DNA of 64,000 nucleotides from Thalassococcus halodurans (GTDB lineage: Bacteria; Pseudomonadota; Alphaproteobacteria; Rhodobacterales; Rhodobacteraceae), in NCBI RefSeq assembly GCF_900108225.1, contig NZ_FNUZ01000001.1:959018-1023017 (forward strand), given 5' to 3'. A program made the position numbers and the translations under genes. Numbering within the stretch: the stretch's first letter is position 1; each line of letters begins with the position of its first letter. Of this stretch, positions 26,900 through 34,586 are shown piece by piece. The notes under the pieces are model-generated. The model saw only the letters and a program-made list of their open reading frames with translations, searched no databases and had not been told where the DNA came from.

Positions 26900-27565
26900 A
26901 TGATGTGGACTGTACCCAATATCCTGACCATGCTCCGGCTTCTGGCCGCGCCCGGCATTGCTGTCATGTTCCTGTATTTCGCGCGTCCTTTTGCAGATTG
27001 GTACGCACTGGCGCTCTTTGTCGGCGCCGCCATCACCGACTGGTTCGATGGTTATCTGGCGCGCAGCTGGAAACAGGAAACGAAACTGGGCGCGATGCTG
27101 GACCCGATCGCCGACAAGGCAATGGTGATCATCGCCTTGATGGTCATCGTTGGGTATTCGTCGATGTCGCCTTGGCTGGTTCTGCCCACAACCGTCATCA
27201 TGTTCCGCGAAGTGTTTGTCTCGGGCCTGCGCGAATATCTGGGGGACACGGCGGGCACATTGAAGGTCACAGCCTTGGCCAAATGGAAAACCACAGTCCA
27301 GATGATCGCCATCGCCGTCCTGTTTGCCCAAGGGGTGTTCGAACACTATCTGGGAATGTCGGTGATGGGCATGGACGAACAGATCGTCGAAGGCATTCTG
27401 AACGGCAGCATCACGGATGAAATCGGTCTGTGGTGGAAGAAAATCGGCATGATCTGGACAGGCAACGCGGGCATCGCCCTGTTGTGGATCGCAGCTGCGC
27501 TGACACTGATCACAGGTTGGGATTACCTGAACAAAGCGCTGCCACATCTGTCGGAGGAGACATGA
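26900..27565 (+). CDS. pgsA: CDP-diacylglycerol--glycerol-3-phosphate 3-phosphatidyltransferase
   Basis: Inner-membrane enzyme for phosphatidylglycerol phosphate synthesis. The 221-residue protein starts VPNILTMLRLLAAPGIAVMF and carries the complete CDP-alcohol transferase motif D-x2-DG-x2-AR-x8-G-x3-D-x3-D in TDWFDGYLARSW through GAMLDPIADK. Four to five membrane segments follow, with a periplasmic-type insertion (EHYLGMSVMGMDEQIVEG) longer than in E. coli PgsA. Its stop overlaps the moaD start. Confidence 0.93.
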   Translation: MMWTVPNILTMLRLLAAPGIAVMFLYFARPFADWYALALFVGAAITDWFDGYLARSWKQETKLGAMLDPIADKAMVIIALMVIVGYSSMSPWLVLPTTVIMFREVFVSGLREYLGDTAGTLKVTALAKWKTTVQMIAIAVLFAQGVFEHYLGMSVMGMDEQIVEGILNGSITDEIGLWWKKIGMIWTGNAGIALLWIAAALTLITGWDYLNKALPHLSEET

Positions 27566-27810
27566 TGGACATTCTTTATTTCGCTTGGGTCCGTGAACGC
27601 ATCGGCGTGCCGCGCGAAACGGTGACGACAGAGGCCAAGACGGTAAACGATCTTGTGCAGGAACTGATCGCCAAGGAAGAACGCTATGCCGCAGCCTTCG
27701 CTGATATCTCGGCGCTGCGCGTGGCTTTAGATCAGGACCTGTCCGACTTTGACGCCCCGCTGGACGGTGTGCGTGAAGTGGCCTTCTTCCCGCCGATGAC
27801 AGGCGGCTAA
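27562..27810 (+). CDS. moaD: Molybdopterin synthase sulfur carrier subunit
   Basis: An 82-residue ubiquitin-like protein ending FFPPMTGG, the C-terminal Gly-Gly that is thiocarboxylated for molybdopterin synthesis. The start ATGATG at 27562/27565 follows GGAGGAGA and the first ATG overlaps the pgsA stop. It sits 3 bases before moaE, giving the usual MoaD-MoaE pair in the cytoplasm. Confidence 0.95.
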   Translation: MMDILYFAWVRERIGVPRETVTTEAKTVNDLVQELIAKEERYAAAFADISALRVALDQDLSDFDAPLDGVREVAFFPPMTGG

Positions 27811-27813
27811 CCC

Positions 27814-28257
27814 ATGAAGATCGTCGTTCAGGAAGCTCCATTCAATTTCGCCGCCGAGGTTGAAGACTTCGGCCAAGGCCGAGCCGATATGGGGGCGATT
27901 GTCACCTTTACGGGCGTGGTGCGCGACAATGATGCTGGCGATCTGGATGCGATGGAGATCGAACACTATCCCGGCATGACACAAAAGGCGCTGGAAAAGA
28001 TCGCATCCGACGCAAGCGCGCGTTGGGATCTGGGCGACGTGCTGATCATCCACCGCTATGGACGGCTTGAGCCGGGCGAAAAGATCATGATGGTCGCAAC
28101 GTCGTCGCCCCACCGCAAAGATGCCTTCGAGGCCGCTGATTTCCTGATGGACTACCTGAAATCCCGCGCGCCGTTCTGGAAGAAAGAACATACCGGCGGC
28201 GATGCATCCTGGGTGGATGCGAAAGACTCCGACGAGGACGCGCTGAACCGTTGGTAA
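27814..28257 (+). CDS. moaE: Molybdopterin synthase catalytic subunit
   Basis: Catalyses transfer of MoaD thiocarboxylate sulfur onto precursor Z. The 147-residue protein shows GAIVTFTGVVRDND, EIEHYPGMTQKALEKI, HRYGRLEPGEKIMMVATSSPHRKDAF and RAPFWKKEH, which contains the conserved Lys pair near the catalytic site. Length is normal. It is the last gene of the plus-strand group and is followed by hairpin-rich intergenic sequence. Confidence 0.95.
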   Translation: MKIVVQEAPFNFAAEVEDFGQGRADMGAIVTFTGVVRDNDAGDLDAMEIEHYPGMTQKALEKIASDASARWDLGDVLIIHRYGRLEPGEKIMMVATSSPHRKDAFEAADFLMDYLKSRAPFWKKEHTGGDASWVDAKDSDEDALNRW

Positions 28258-28394
28258 GCGGCGCGGCTTCGCCGCACAGGTCATCTCGTCCTTGGCCTTT
28301 GGCCTGCGTCCTCGGGTTTAGCACTCTGATCACAGGTATTTTCTTTCCCCAAATACCTTGGGGGAATTGGCCGTAGGCCAAGGGGGCAAAGCCC
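28258..28394. repeat. Hairpin-rich spacer between moaE and the FAD oxidoreductase
   Basis: The 137-base convergent spacer holds several small inverted repeats: GCGGC-TTC-GCCGC (28263-28275), GGCC-TTT-GGCC (about 28294-28304), TTGGCC-GTA-GGCCAA (28367-28381) and GGGGC-AAA-GCCCC (28383-28395). The first and last lie just after the two stop codons and may terminate transcription in both directions, though no long T run is present. No coding potential seen. Confidence 0.6.
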
Positions 28395-29711
28395 CTATAA
28401 ATCCAGCAATTCAGCCGCCAGATACGCGGGTCGCATCAACAAACGGCGGCTTTTGCCCAATGGAAACCTGCGCGGTTCTTTCGCCATAAGCGCCGGAATA
28501 TCTGTGCTGTTGCCTGCGATCAAATCTGCGGCCAGCTTGCCAGAATGGCTACCCATCGCGACGCCGTTACCGTGGTACCCGAAGGCCGCGAACATGCCCT
28601 TCATCCCCGAAACCGGCCCGACGTAGGGCGCAAGCTTGGATGTCAGGCACAGCAGGCCAGACCATTCGTGGGTGATCGGCACGTCGGACCATGCCGGAAA
28701 CAGGCGATGGAAATTCTCTCGGATTTTGCGGGAAATCTTGGTCTGTTCGCGCGGCGTCGCCGTCAGGCCACCCCGCATACCGAACAGGAACCGACCACCT
28801 GGCAACATGCGGAAATAGTGCAGCATCGTGCGGGTGTCGTAGCACATCTGCGACGACGACCAGCCCTGCGCCTGCTTTTCTGCATCCGTCAAAGGATGCG
28901 TCAGAATGATAGAGGACTGGACCGGCATCGTGCGGGAGGCCAGCCAGTCTGGCACGTCCTCAGACGAATAGCCGTTGGTTGCGATAAGAACCTTATCGGC
29001 CTGCACCTGCCCCGGTGCCGTTTTGCAGATCCAATGCCCGTTTTCCTCGCAGATACTGTCGCAGGGACTGTTCTGGAACAGCCGTGCGCCTGCGGATTGG
29101 GCGGCAATCGCCAGCCCCGCGTGGTACTTTCGCGGGTTCAGGGCAAAGCCGATCGGCAGTGTCAGCGCCCCATAAAAATCACCGCCAATTCCCAGCCCTG
29201 CCAGATCGAATTTACTGGCAAATTCAGGTGTCACGCCATAAAGCGTTTTCTGTTCGATCGCGTGTTTCTGAAGGCCCGCAAAGGCCCGCGCATTGTGGGC
29301 CAGAAGCGTTTCGCCATCGCTATGCACATCCGCGTCGATCCGGTGGTTTTCCAGAATGCCGCGAACGGTGTCCACCGCCGCGACCTCGGTTCTGACCCAA
29401 TCGCGCGCGCCCTCCGGCCCGTGTTGTCGGGCAATGGCGCTATTGGAAAGTTTCGATCCGCCAAGGCAGCAGAACCCGCCATTGCGGCCCGACGCCCCGT
29501 AGCCCGGCGTTTCGGCCTCTAGCACGACCACGTCCATGCCTGCCTGCGCCAGATGCAAAGCCGCCGACAGGCCGGTGAAGCCCGCGCCGATGATCACGAC
29601 ATCCGCGCGGGTGCTGTCCTCCAAAACGGGCCAGTCCATCGCAGGCACCGTTTCCGCCCAGAAGCATCCCTGTTGCGGGCCGTAGGCCGCGGGTTCGTAA
29701 AGGCGTTTCAT
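28395..29711 (-). CDS. FAD-dependent oxidoreductase, gamma-glutamylputrescine oxidase-like
   Basis: A 438-residue DAO-family flavoprotein. The dinucleotide motif is VVIIGAGFTGLSAALHLAQAG (split here: GAGFTG, residues about 42-47), followed by EAETPGYGASGRNGGFC, the flavin-contact stretch of the PuuB/OrdL branch. The C-terminus has FGYHGNGVAMGSHSG. It overlaps potI by 4 bases at the end of the putrescine ABC operon, so it may oxidise a polyamine derivative. No gamma-glutamylputrescine synthetase gene is in the window, so the exact substrate is open. Confidence 0.85.
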   Translation of the reverse strand: MKRLYEPAAYGPQQGCFWAETVPAMDWPVLEDSTRADVVIIGAGFTGLSAALHLAQAGMDVVVLEAETPGYGASGRNGGFCCLGGSKLSNSAIARQHGPEGARDWVRTEVAAVDTVRGILENHRIDADVHSDGETLLAHNARAFAGLQKHAIEQKTLYGVTPEFASKFDLAGLGIGGDFYGALTLPIGFALNPRKYHAGLAIAAQSAGARLFQNSPCDSICEENGHWICKTAPGQVQADKVLIATNGYSSEDVPDWLASRTMPVQSSIILTHPLTDAEKQAQGWSSSQMCYDTRTMLHYFRMLPGGRFLFGMRGGLTATPREQTKISRKIRENFHRLFPAWSDVPITHEWSGLLCLTSKLAPYVGPVSGMKGMFAAFGYHGNGVAMGSHSGKLAADLIAGNSTDIPALMAKEPRRFPLGKSRRLLMRPAYLAAELLDL

Positions 29712-30529
29712 CCCGTGGCCTGCGCAGCCGCCTGTTCGTCCCTCTGCTGTGCAACAGCCGACCGTTTCGACAGGATCGACGCGGTGATCACGCCAACGGT
29801 CACCACGCTGATCATAATCGTCGAGAGCGCGTTGATCTCGGGGCTGACGCCCAGACGCACCGCCGAGAAGATCTTGATCGGCAGGGTCGTGGCCGACGGG
29901 CCGGTGGTGAAGCTGGCGATGACCAGATCGTCGAGCGACAGGGTAAAGGCCAGAAGCCAGCCGGAAATCACCGCAGGCGCGATGATCGGCAGGGTCACAA
30001 GGCGGAACGCCTGGAAGGGTGTGCAGCCAAGGTCCAAAGCGGCCTCTTCCAGCGATTTGTCAAAGCTGACAAGGCGCGAGGAGACGACGACCGACACATA
30101 GCACATGGCAAAGGTTGTATGGGCCAGAACGATGGTGAACACGCCACGATCCAGACCGATGCCGATGAACAGCAGCAGCAAGGACAGGCCTGTAATCACC
30201 TCGGGCATCACCAGCGGCGCATAGATCATGCCAGAAAACAGACCCCGCCCCATAAAGCGCCCTGCGCGGACCAGAACGGTCGCGGCCATCGTGCCCAGAA
30301 CCGTTGCCAGAACCGACGAAAAGAACGCCACACGGATTGTGACCCAAGCGGCATCAAGGAAATCTTCGTTCTGAAGAAGCTCTCCGTACCATTTGGTGGA
30401 AAAGCCCGCCCAGACAGTGACCAACTTCGATGCGTTGAAGCTATAGATGACCAGAATGACCATCGGCAGATAGAGGAACGCAAAGCCCAGTGTCAGCGAA
30501 GTGGCGTTGAACCATGAAAAACGTCTCAT
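29708..30529 (-). CDS. potI: Putrescine ABC transporter permease PotI-type
   Basis: A 273-residue inner-membrane permease with six hydrophobic segments. The cytoplasmic EAA loop is EEAALDLGCTPFQAFRLVTLPIIAP, which contacts the ATPase. The N-terminus LTLGFAFLYLPMVILVIYSFN is typical of PotC/PotI. The ATG at 30529 overlaps the potH stop; 43 upstream codons of open frame are shadow. It also overlaps the oxidoreductase gene start. Confidence 0.92.
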   Translation of the reverse strand: MRRFSWFNATSLTLGFAFLYLPMVILVIYSFNASKLVTVWAGFSTKWYGELLQNEDFLDAAWVTIRVAFFSSVLATVLGTMAATVLVRAGRFMGRGLFSGMIYAPLVMPEVITGLSLLLLFIGIGLDRGVFTIVLAHTTFAMCYVSVVVSSRLVSFDKSLEEAALDLGCTPFQAFRLVTLPIIAPAVISGWLLAFTLSLDDLVIASFTTGPSATTLPIKIFSAVRLGVSPEINALSTIMISVVTVGVITASILSKRSAVAQQRDEQAAAQATG

Positions 30530-31416
30530 CCCTCGGCCTCCCGCTGAAGCTGCTGGTTGCGCTGGAACAGCACAATCGGGATCACAAGGATCAACAGCAG
30601 GATGATCGCCACCGCAGAGGCCACCGGCCAGTCGCGGTTCGAGAAGAACTCTTCCCACAGAACCTTACCGATCATCAGCGTGTCAGAGCCGCCCAGAAGC
30701 GATGGGATCACGAATTCACCGATGGTCGGGATGAACACCAGAAAACAGCCCGCGATTATGCCGCTTTTCGACAGCGGAATGGTGATCAACCAAAAGGCCG
30801 ACATGCGCGAACAGCCAAGGTCCTCGGCCGCTTCGATCAGGGAATCGTCCATCTTTTCCAGCGCGGCATAGATCGGCAGGATCATGAACGGCAAATAGGT
30901 GTAAACGATGCCGATATAGACGGCGGTGTTTGTGGACAGGATTTTCAGCGGCTCGTCGACGATCCCCAGAAACGACAGGAACTGGTAGAGCACGCCCTCG
31001 GACGCCAGAATGCCCATCCACGCGTAAACGCGGATCAGGAAAGACGTCCAGAACGGCAGGATCACCAGCATCAGCAACGTCGGGCGCCATTCAGGGGCCG
31101 CACGTGCCATGCCGTAAGCAATCGGATAGCCCACCAGCAGCGTCAGAACCGTCGAAATCAGCGCGATCTTCAGGGACGAGAGGTACGCTTTCCAATAAAG
31201 CGCATCCTCGGTCAGGAAGACGTAGTTTTCGAAATCAAGCTTGGACAGCAGATCCTTGATCCCCTGCCAGCCAGCCGAGAAATCCAGCGTCGGGGCATAG
31301 GGCGGGATCGACAAGGCGTAGTCGGACAGCGAGATTTTCAGAACGATCAGGAACGGCACCAGAAACAGCGCCAGAAGCCACAGGTAGGGGACCGCGATCA
31401 GGGTAAAGCGACGCAT
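30526..31416 (-). CDS. potH: Putrescine ABC transporter permease PotH-type
   Basis: A 296-residue permease with six membrane segments; the N-terminus LIAVPYLWLLALFLVPFLIVL, the periplasmic loop and the EAA loop (EAAEDLGCSRMSAFWLITIPLSK) fit PotB/PotH. Positioned 4 bases downstream of potG and overlapping potI. Together with potI it forms the transmembrane channel of the polyamine importer. Confidence 0.92.
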   Translation of the reverse strand: MRRFTLIAVPYLWLLALFLVPFLIVLKISLSDYALSIPPYAPTLDFSAGWQGIKDLLSKLDFENYVFLTEDALYWKAYLSSLKIALISTVLTLLVGYPIAYGMARAAPEWRPTLLMLVILPFWTSFLIRVYAWMGILASEGVLYQFLSFLGIVDEPLKILSTNTAVYIGIVYTYLPFMILPIYAALEKMDDSLIEAAEDLGCSRMSAFWLITIPLSKSGIIAGCFLVFIPTIGEFVIPSLLGGSDTLMIGKVLWEEFFSNRDWPVASAVAIILLLILVIPIVLFQRNQQLQREAEG

Positions 31417-31420
31417 GCCC

Positions 31421-32545
31421 CTAGCCCTCCAACAACACGCCAGCGGTTTCGGTAAACGTCAGCCAGACGCGGTCTTCCCATGTGATATCGCGGTTCGCCA
31501 GACGACGGGTGTTGGCGCTTTGTGCCTTGATGATCTGGCCGTTACCGACCTTGACGTGGAAGGTCGAGATGTTGCCGAGGTAGGCGATATCGATGACCTC
31601 GCCTTCCAACAGGTTGCGGCGGTCTTCGGGTTTCTCTTTGGAGATGGTCACTTTTTCAGGGCGGATCGCAAAGCTTATCCGCTCGCCGGATGCGACGGGT
31701 TTTTGCGCAGTGCCCCAAATCGCAGGCTGCCCTTCTGCCCAGTCGATACGAACGCGGTCGCCATCGGGTGTGGCGTTGCCTTCGATGATGTTCACGTCAC
31801 CGATAAAGTCGGCGACATAGACGGAATTCGGGGCCTCGTAGATATCAGCGGGGGTCGCGACCTGCACAAGGCGGCCTTCGTCCATCACGGCAACGCGGGA
31901 CGCGACAGTCATCGCCTCTTCCTGATCGTGGGTGACGATCACAAAGGTCGTGCCGGTCTTTTCCTGAATGTCCATCAGCTCGAACTGCGTTTCTTCGCGC
32001 AGCTTTTTATCCAGCGCGCCCAGAGGTTCATCCAACAACAGAAGCTTGGGCGATTTTGCCAGAGAACGGGCCAAGGCCACGCGCTGACGCTGACCACCGG
32101 AAATCTGATGCGGTTTGCGTTTCGCGAATTTGCCCAGCCTCGTCAGGCGCAGCATTTCTTCGACACGGGCCGCGATGGCATCCTTGTCCTTGCTTTCGCG
32201 CTTGAGGCCAAAGGCGATGTTTTCCCAGACCGACAGATGCGGGAACAGCGCATAGCTTTGGAACATCATGTTCACAGCGCGTTTGTTCGGCGCGGTTTGG
32301 CCAAGGTCCTGTCCCGACAGACGAATGGTGCCCGATGTCGGCGTCTCGAACCCCGCCAGCATCCGCATCATCGTCGTTTTCCCGCATCCCGACGGCCCCA
32401 GAAGGGCAAAGAACTCGCGTTCATAGATGTCCAGGCTAAGGTCGTCGATCGCGGTGAATGTTCCGAACTTTTTGGTGACGTTCTGAAACTGGATCAACGG
32501 CTTTTGGTTCGGGTCATCCCAAGGGGCAAAGACCTTTTGGTTCAT
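31421..32545 (-). CDS. potG: Putrescine ABC transporter ATP-binding protein PotG-type
   Basis: A 374-residue ATPase. Walker A is GPSGCGKTT, the signature is ISGGQRQRVALARSL, Walker B is LLLDEPLGALD, and the switch His is in VTHDQEEAM. A C-terminal TOBE domain (about 290-370) is present. The N-terminal FQNVTKKFGTFTAIDDL is typical. Preceded by an inverted repeat between potF and potG that may attenuate transcription. Confidence 0.94.
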   Translation of the reverse strand: MNQKVFAPWDDPNQKPLIQFQNVTKKFGTFTAIDDLSLDIYEREFFALLGPSGCGKTTMMRMLAGFETPTSGTIRLSGQDLGQTAPNKRAVNMMFQSYALFPHLSVWENIAFGLKRESKDKDAIAARVEEMLRLTRLGKFAKRKPHQISGGQRQRVALARSLAKSPKLLLLDEPLGALDKKLREETQFELMDIQEKTGTTFVIVTHDQEEAMTVASRVAVMDEGRLVQVATPADIYEAPNSVYVADFIGDVNIIEGNATPDGDRVRIDWAEGQPAIWGTAQKPVASGERISFAIRPEKVTISKEKPEDRRNLLEGEVIDIAYLGNISTFHVKVGNGQIIKAQSANTRRLANRDITWEDRVWLTFTETAGVLLEG

Positions 32546-32566
32546 GATCAGTCCAATACTGCATAG

Positions 32567-32595
32567 AAAAACGGCGCGCCCCGTGGGACGCGCCG
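32567..32595 (-). terminator. Intraoperonic hairpin with T run between potF and potG
   Basis: CGGCGCG (32572-32578) pairs with CGCGCCG (32589-32595), extended by further G-C pairs in the loop. On the minus strand the stem is followed by five T's (complement of 32567-32571). This looks like a leaky terminator that would leave the binding-protein gene more strongly expressed than the rest. Confidence 0.65.
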
Positions 32596-32608
32596 CAAAC
32601 AGGCGTGG

Positions 32609-33694
32609 TTAGACGCCGGATTTGATCTCGGTCCACATACGGGTGACCGTGCGCTGCAGGCGCGGGTCGTAGGGCGAGAATGTATAGAGGTTTTCCAGCG
32701 TGGCTTCGTCCGGATAAATCGCGGTGTCGCCGATCACGTCCTCGATCAGGAATTCCTGAGACGCTTTGTTGCCGTTGGCGTAGTAAACATAGTTCGACGC
32801 CGCCGCCATGTTTTCCGCGTCCATGATGAAGTTCAGGAACTTGTGCGCGCCTTCGGGGTTCGGAGCATCCACCGGAATGGCCATCTGGTCGAACCACATC
32901 AGAGCACCCTCAGAAGGTGCGTTATAGGCAATCTCGACGCCGTTTTCGGCTTCTGCCGCGCGGTCGCGGGCCTGAAGCACGTCACCGGACCAGCCGAACG
33001 CCACACAGATTTCGCCGTTCGCCAGTGCGTTGATGTATTCCGAGCTGTGGAATTTGGCCACGTAGGGACGCACCGCCTGAAGAACCGGCTTGGCCTTTTC
33101 GATGACATCCGCATCCTTGCTGTCGGGATCTTCGCCAATATAGGCGAGAGCCGCCGGGATCACCTCGGTCGGGGCATCAAGGAAATGCACGCCGCATTCG
33201 GCCAGCTTTTCCATGTTCTCGGGGTTGAAGATCAGATCAAGGCTGCCGATCGGGGCATCTTCGCCCAGAATTTCCTGAACCTTGCCAACGTTCACACCGA
33301 TACCCGTGGTGCCCCACATGTAGTTGATCGAATACTCGTTGGCGGGGTCATACTGCGCTGTGCGCTCTTCGATGACCGACCACAGGTTGCCTTTGTTCGG
33401 CAGCTTAGAGGCATCCAGTTTTTGGAACGCACCCGCTGCGATCTGGCGCTGAAGGAAGCTGCCCGTGGGCACAACCACGTCGTAACCGGATCCACCGGCC
33501 AGCATTTTGGTTTCAAGAACTTCGTTGGAATCGAAGACGTCGTAGACCAGCGTCAGGCCGGTTTCCGCCTCGAACTTTTCAAGAAGGCTTTCGTCGATGT
33601 AATCGGACCAGTTGTAGACCCGCACTTCTTCGGCACCGGCGACCCCGGCGACCAGCGCGGTTACGGCGGTCATTGTCATCAGCTTGGTTTTCAT
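32609..33694 (-). CDS. potF: Putrescine-type extracellular polyamine-binding protein
   Basis: A 361-residue periplasmic binding protein with signal peptide MKTKLMTMTAVTALVAGVAGA, cleaved near AGA-EEV. The mature start VRVYNWSDYIDESLLEKFEAETG is the PotF/PotD signature, and VPTGSFLQRQIAAGAFQKLD and AFGWSGDVLQARDRA match ligand-pocket regions. It starts the minus-strand operon, divergent from the GntR gene. Ligand assignment (putrescine rather than spermidine) is by family similarity and the adjacent aminotransferase. Confidence 0.92.
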   Translation of the reverse strand: MKTKLMTMTAVTALVAGVAGAEEVRVYNWSDYIDESLLEKFEAETGLTLVYDVFDSNEVLETKMLAGGSGYDVVVPTGSFLQRQIAAGAFQKLDASKLPNKGNLWSVIEERTAQYDPANEYSINYMWGTTGIGVNVGKVQEILGEDAPIGSLDLIFNPENMEKLAECGVHFLDAPTEVIPAALAYIGEDPDSKDADVIEKAKPVLQAVRPYVAKFHSSEYINALANGEICVAFGWSGDVLQARDRAAEAENGVEIAYNAPSEGALMWFDQMAIPVDAPNPEGAHKFLNFIMDAENMAAASNYVYYANGNKASQEFLIEDVIGDTAIYPDEATLENLYTFSPYDPRLQRTVTRMWTEIKSGV

Positions 33695-33741
33695 CTGTGG
33701 CTCCCAGTTGGATACGAGGTCTTTCGCCCCGGCTGTCTGTG

Positions 33742-33753
33742 AATTTGATCAAA
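33742..33753. promoter_or_regulatory. Putative regulator box upstream of potF
   Basis: AATTTGATCA followed by AA contains the perfect palindrome TTTGATCAAA (33744-33753). The 10-mer AATTTGATCA occurs again at 34532-34541 before the aminotransferase, so both promoters may be controlled by the GntR regulator encoded between them. Confidence 0.4.
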
Positions 33754-33843
33754 AATATTCAAACAGAGCAACAAGAAGATGTTTTCATGACGTTCAGACC
33801 CATGCAAGATAGACAGAACAGGCGACATAATGCGGATGATTTG

Positions 33844-34533
33844 ATGAATATTCAGGCAGAGCAAAATCAAGGCACAGCCAAGGCAGGTTTGCCAGTGCAC
33901 GAGACGGTTTACCGGTCGTTGCGCGACATGATTTTGTTCGGCGAATTGGAGCCCGGACAGCCGGTGACCATTCAGGGCCTGACCGAACATCTGGATGCCG
34001 GCATGACCCCTGTCCGCGAGGCGCTTCGCCGCCTGACCGCCGCTGGCGCGCTCGAGTTTATGGGCAACCGCAGAATCATCGTTCCGGTGCTGAACCGCTC
34101 CGCGATTGATCAATTAAAGACGGCTCGTTTGGCGCTAGAGCCCGAGTTGGCGGGGCGTGCGACCGCGTTGATTAAAGACGAAGATATCGTTGCCATGAAG
34201 CAGGCTGACGACCGCCTGGACCGCGCCATCGCCCGTGGCGATGTGCATGGTTATCTGGTCGAAAACTACCTGTTTCACAGCCACCTGAATGCCGCCGCGC
34301 AGGCCCCGATTCTGCAGGGTATGGTCGAAGGTCTGTGGCTTCGGTTTGGCCCGTCGATGCGCGTTGTGTGCGGGGTGATGGGCACCAGCAGCCTGCCCGA
34401 TCTTCACAAAGACCTGATCAACGCCTTGGAATCAGGGGATGCGGCAGCGGCCTCAAAGGCGATGGCCGAGGACGTGAAACAGGGTATGGATCAGATGCTT
34501 GCCGGAATAAGCGATTCGATTGACACAGAATAA
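33844..34533 (+). CDS. GntR/FadR-type transcriptional regulator
   Basis: A 229-residue regulator. The winged helix covers about residues 17-80 (VYRSLRDMILFGELEPG, TPVREALRRLTAAGALEF) and the all-helical FCD ligand-binding domain about 90-220 (RLALEPELAGRATALI; HSHLNAAAQAPIL). The start is uncertain: ATG at 33844 gives the usual FadR-type length, while 33787 and 33802 are in frame and would add 14 to 19 residues. Divergent from potF and 53 bases before the aminotransferase, it probably senses a polyamine-related ligand. Confidence 0.88.
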   Translation: MNIQAEQNQGTAKAGLPVHETVYRSLRDMILFGELEPGQPVTIQGLTEHLDAGMTPVREALRRLTAAGALEFMGNRRIIVPVLNRSAIDQLKTARLALEPELAGRATALIKDEDIVAMKQADDRLDRAIARGDVHGYLVENYLFHSHLNAAAQAPILQGMVEGLWLRFGPSMRVVCGVMGTSSLPDLHKDLINALESGDAAAASKAMAEDVKQGMDQMLAGISDSIDTE

Positions 34534-34541
34534 TTTGATCA
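34532..34541. promoter_or_regulatory. Second copy of the AATTTGATCA box
   Basis: AATTTGATCA straddles the GntR stop codon and lies 46 bases before the aminotransferase ATG. A related TTTTGATC occurs at 34563-34570. Matches the box before potF. Confidence 0.35.
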
Positions 34542-34586
34542 TATTCTAGTGGGCAGTCGCCATTTTGATCGAAAGGCCCCCTGAAA

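Noticed and set aside
31415..32566. 383-codon open frame opposite potG
   Set aside because: Mirrors the potG frame and has no start signal.
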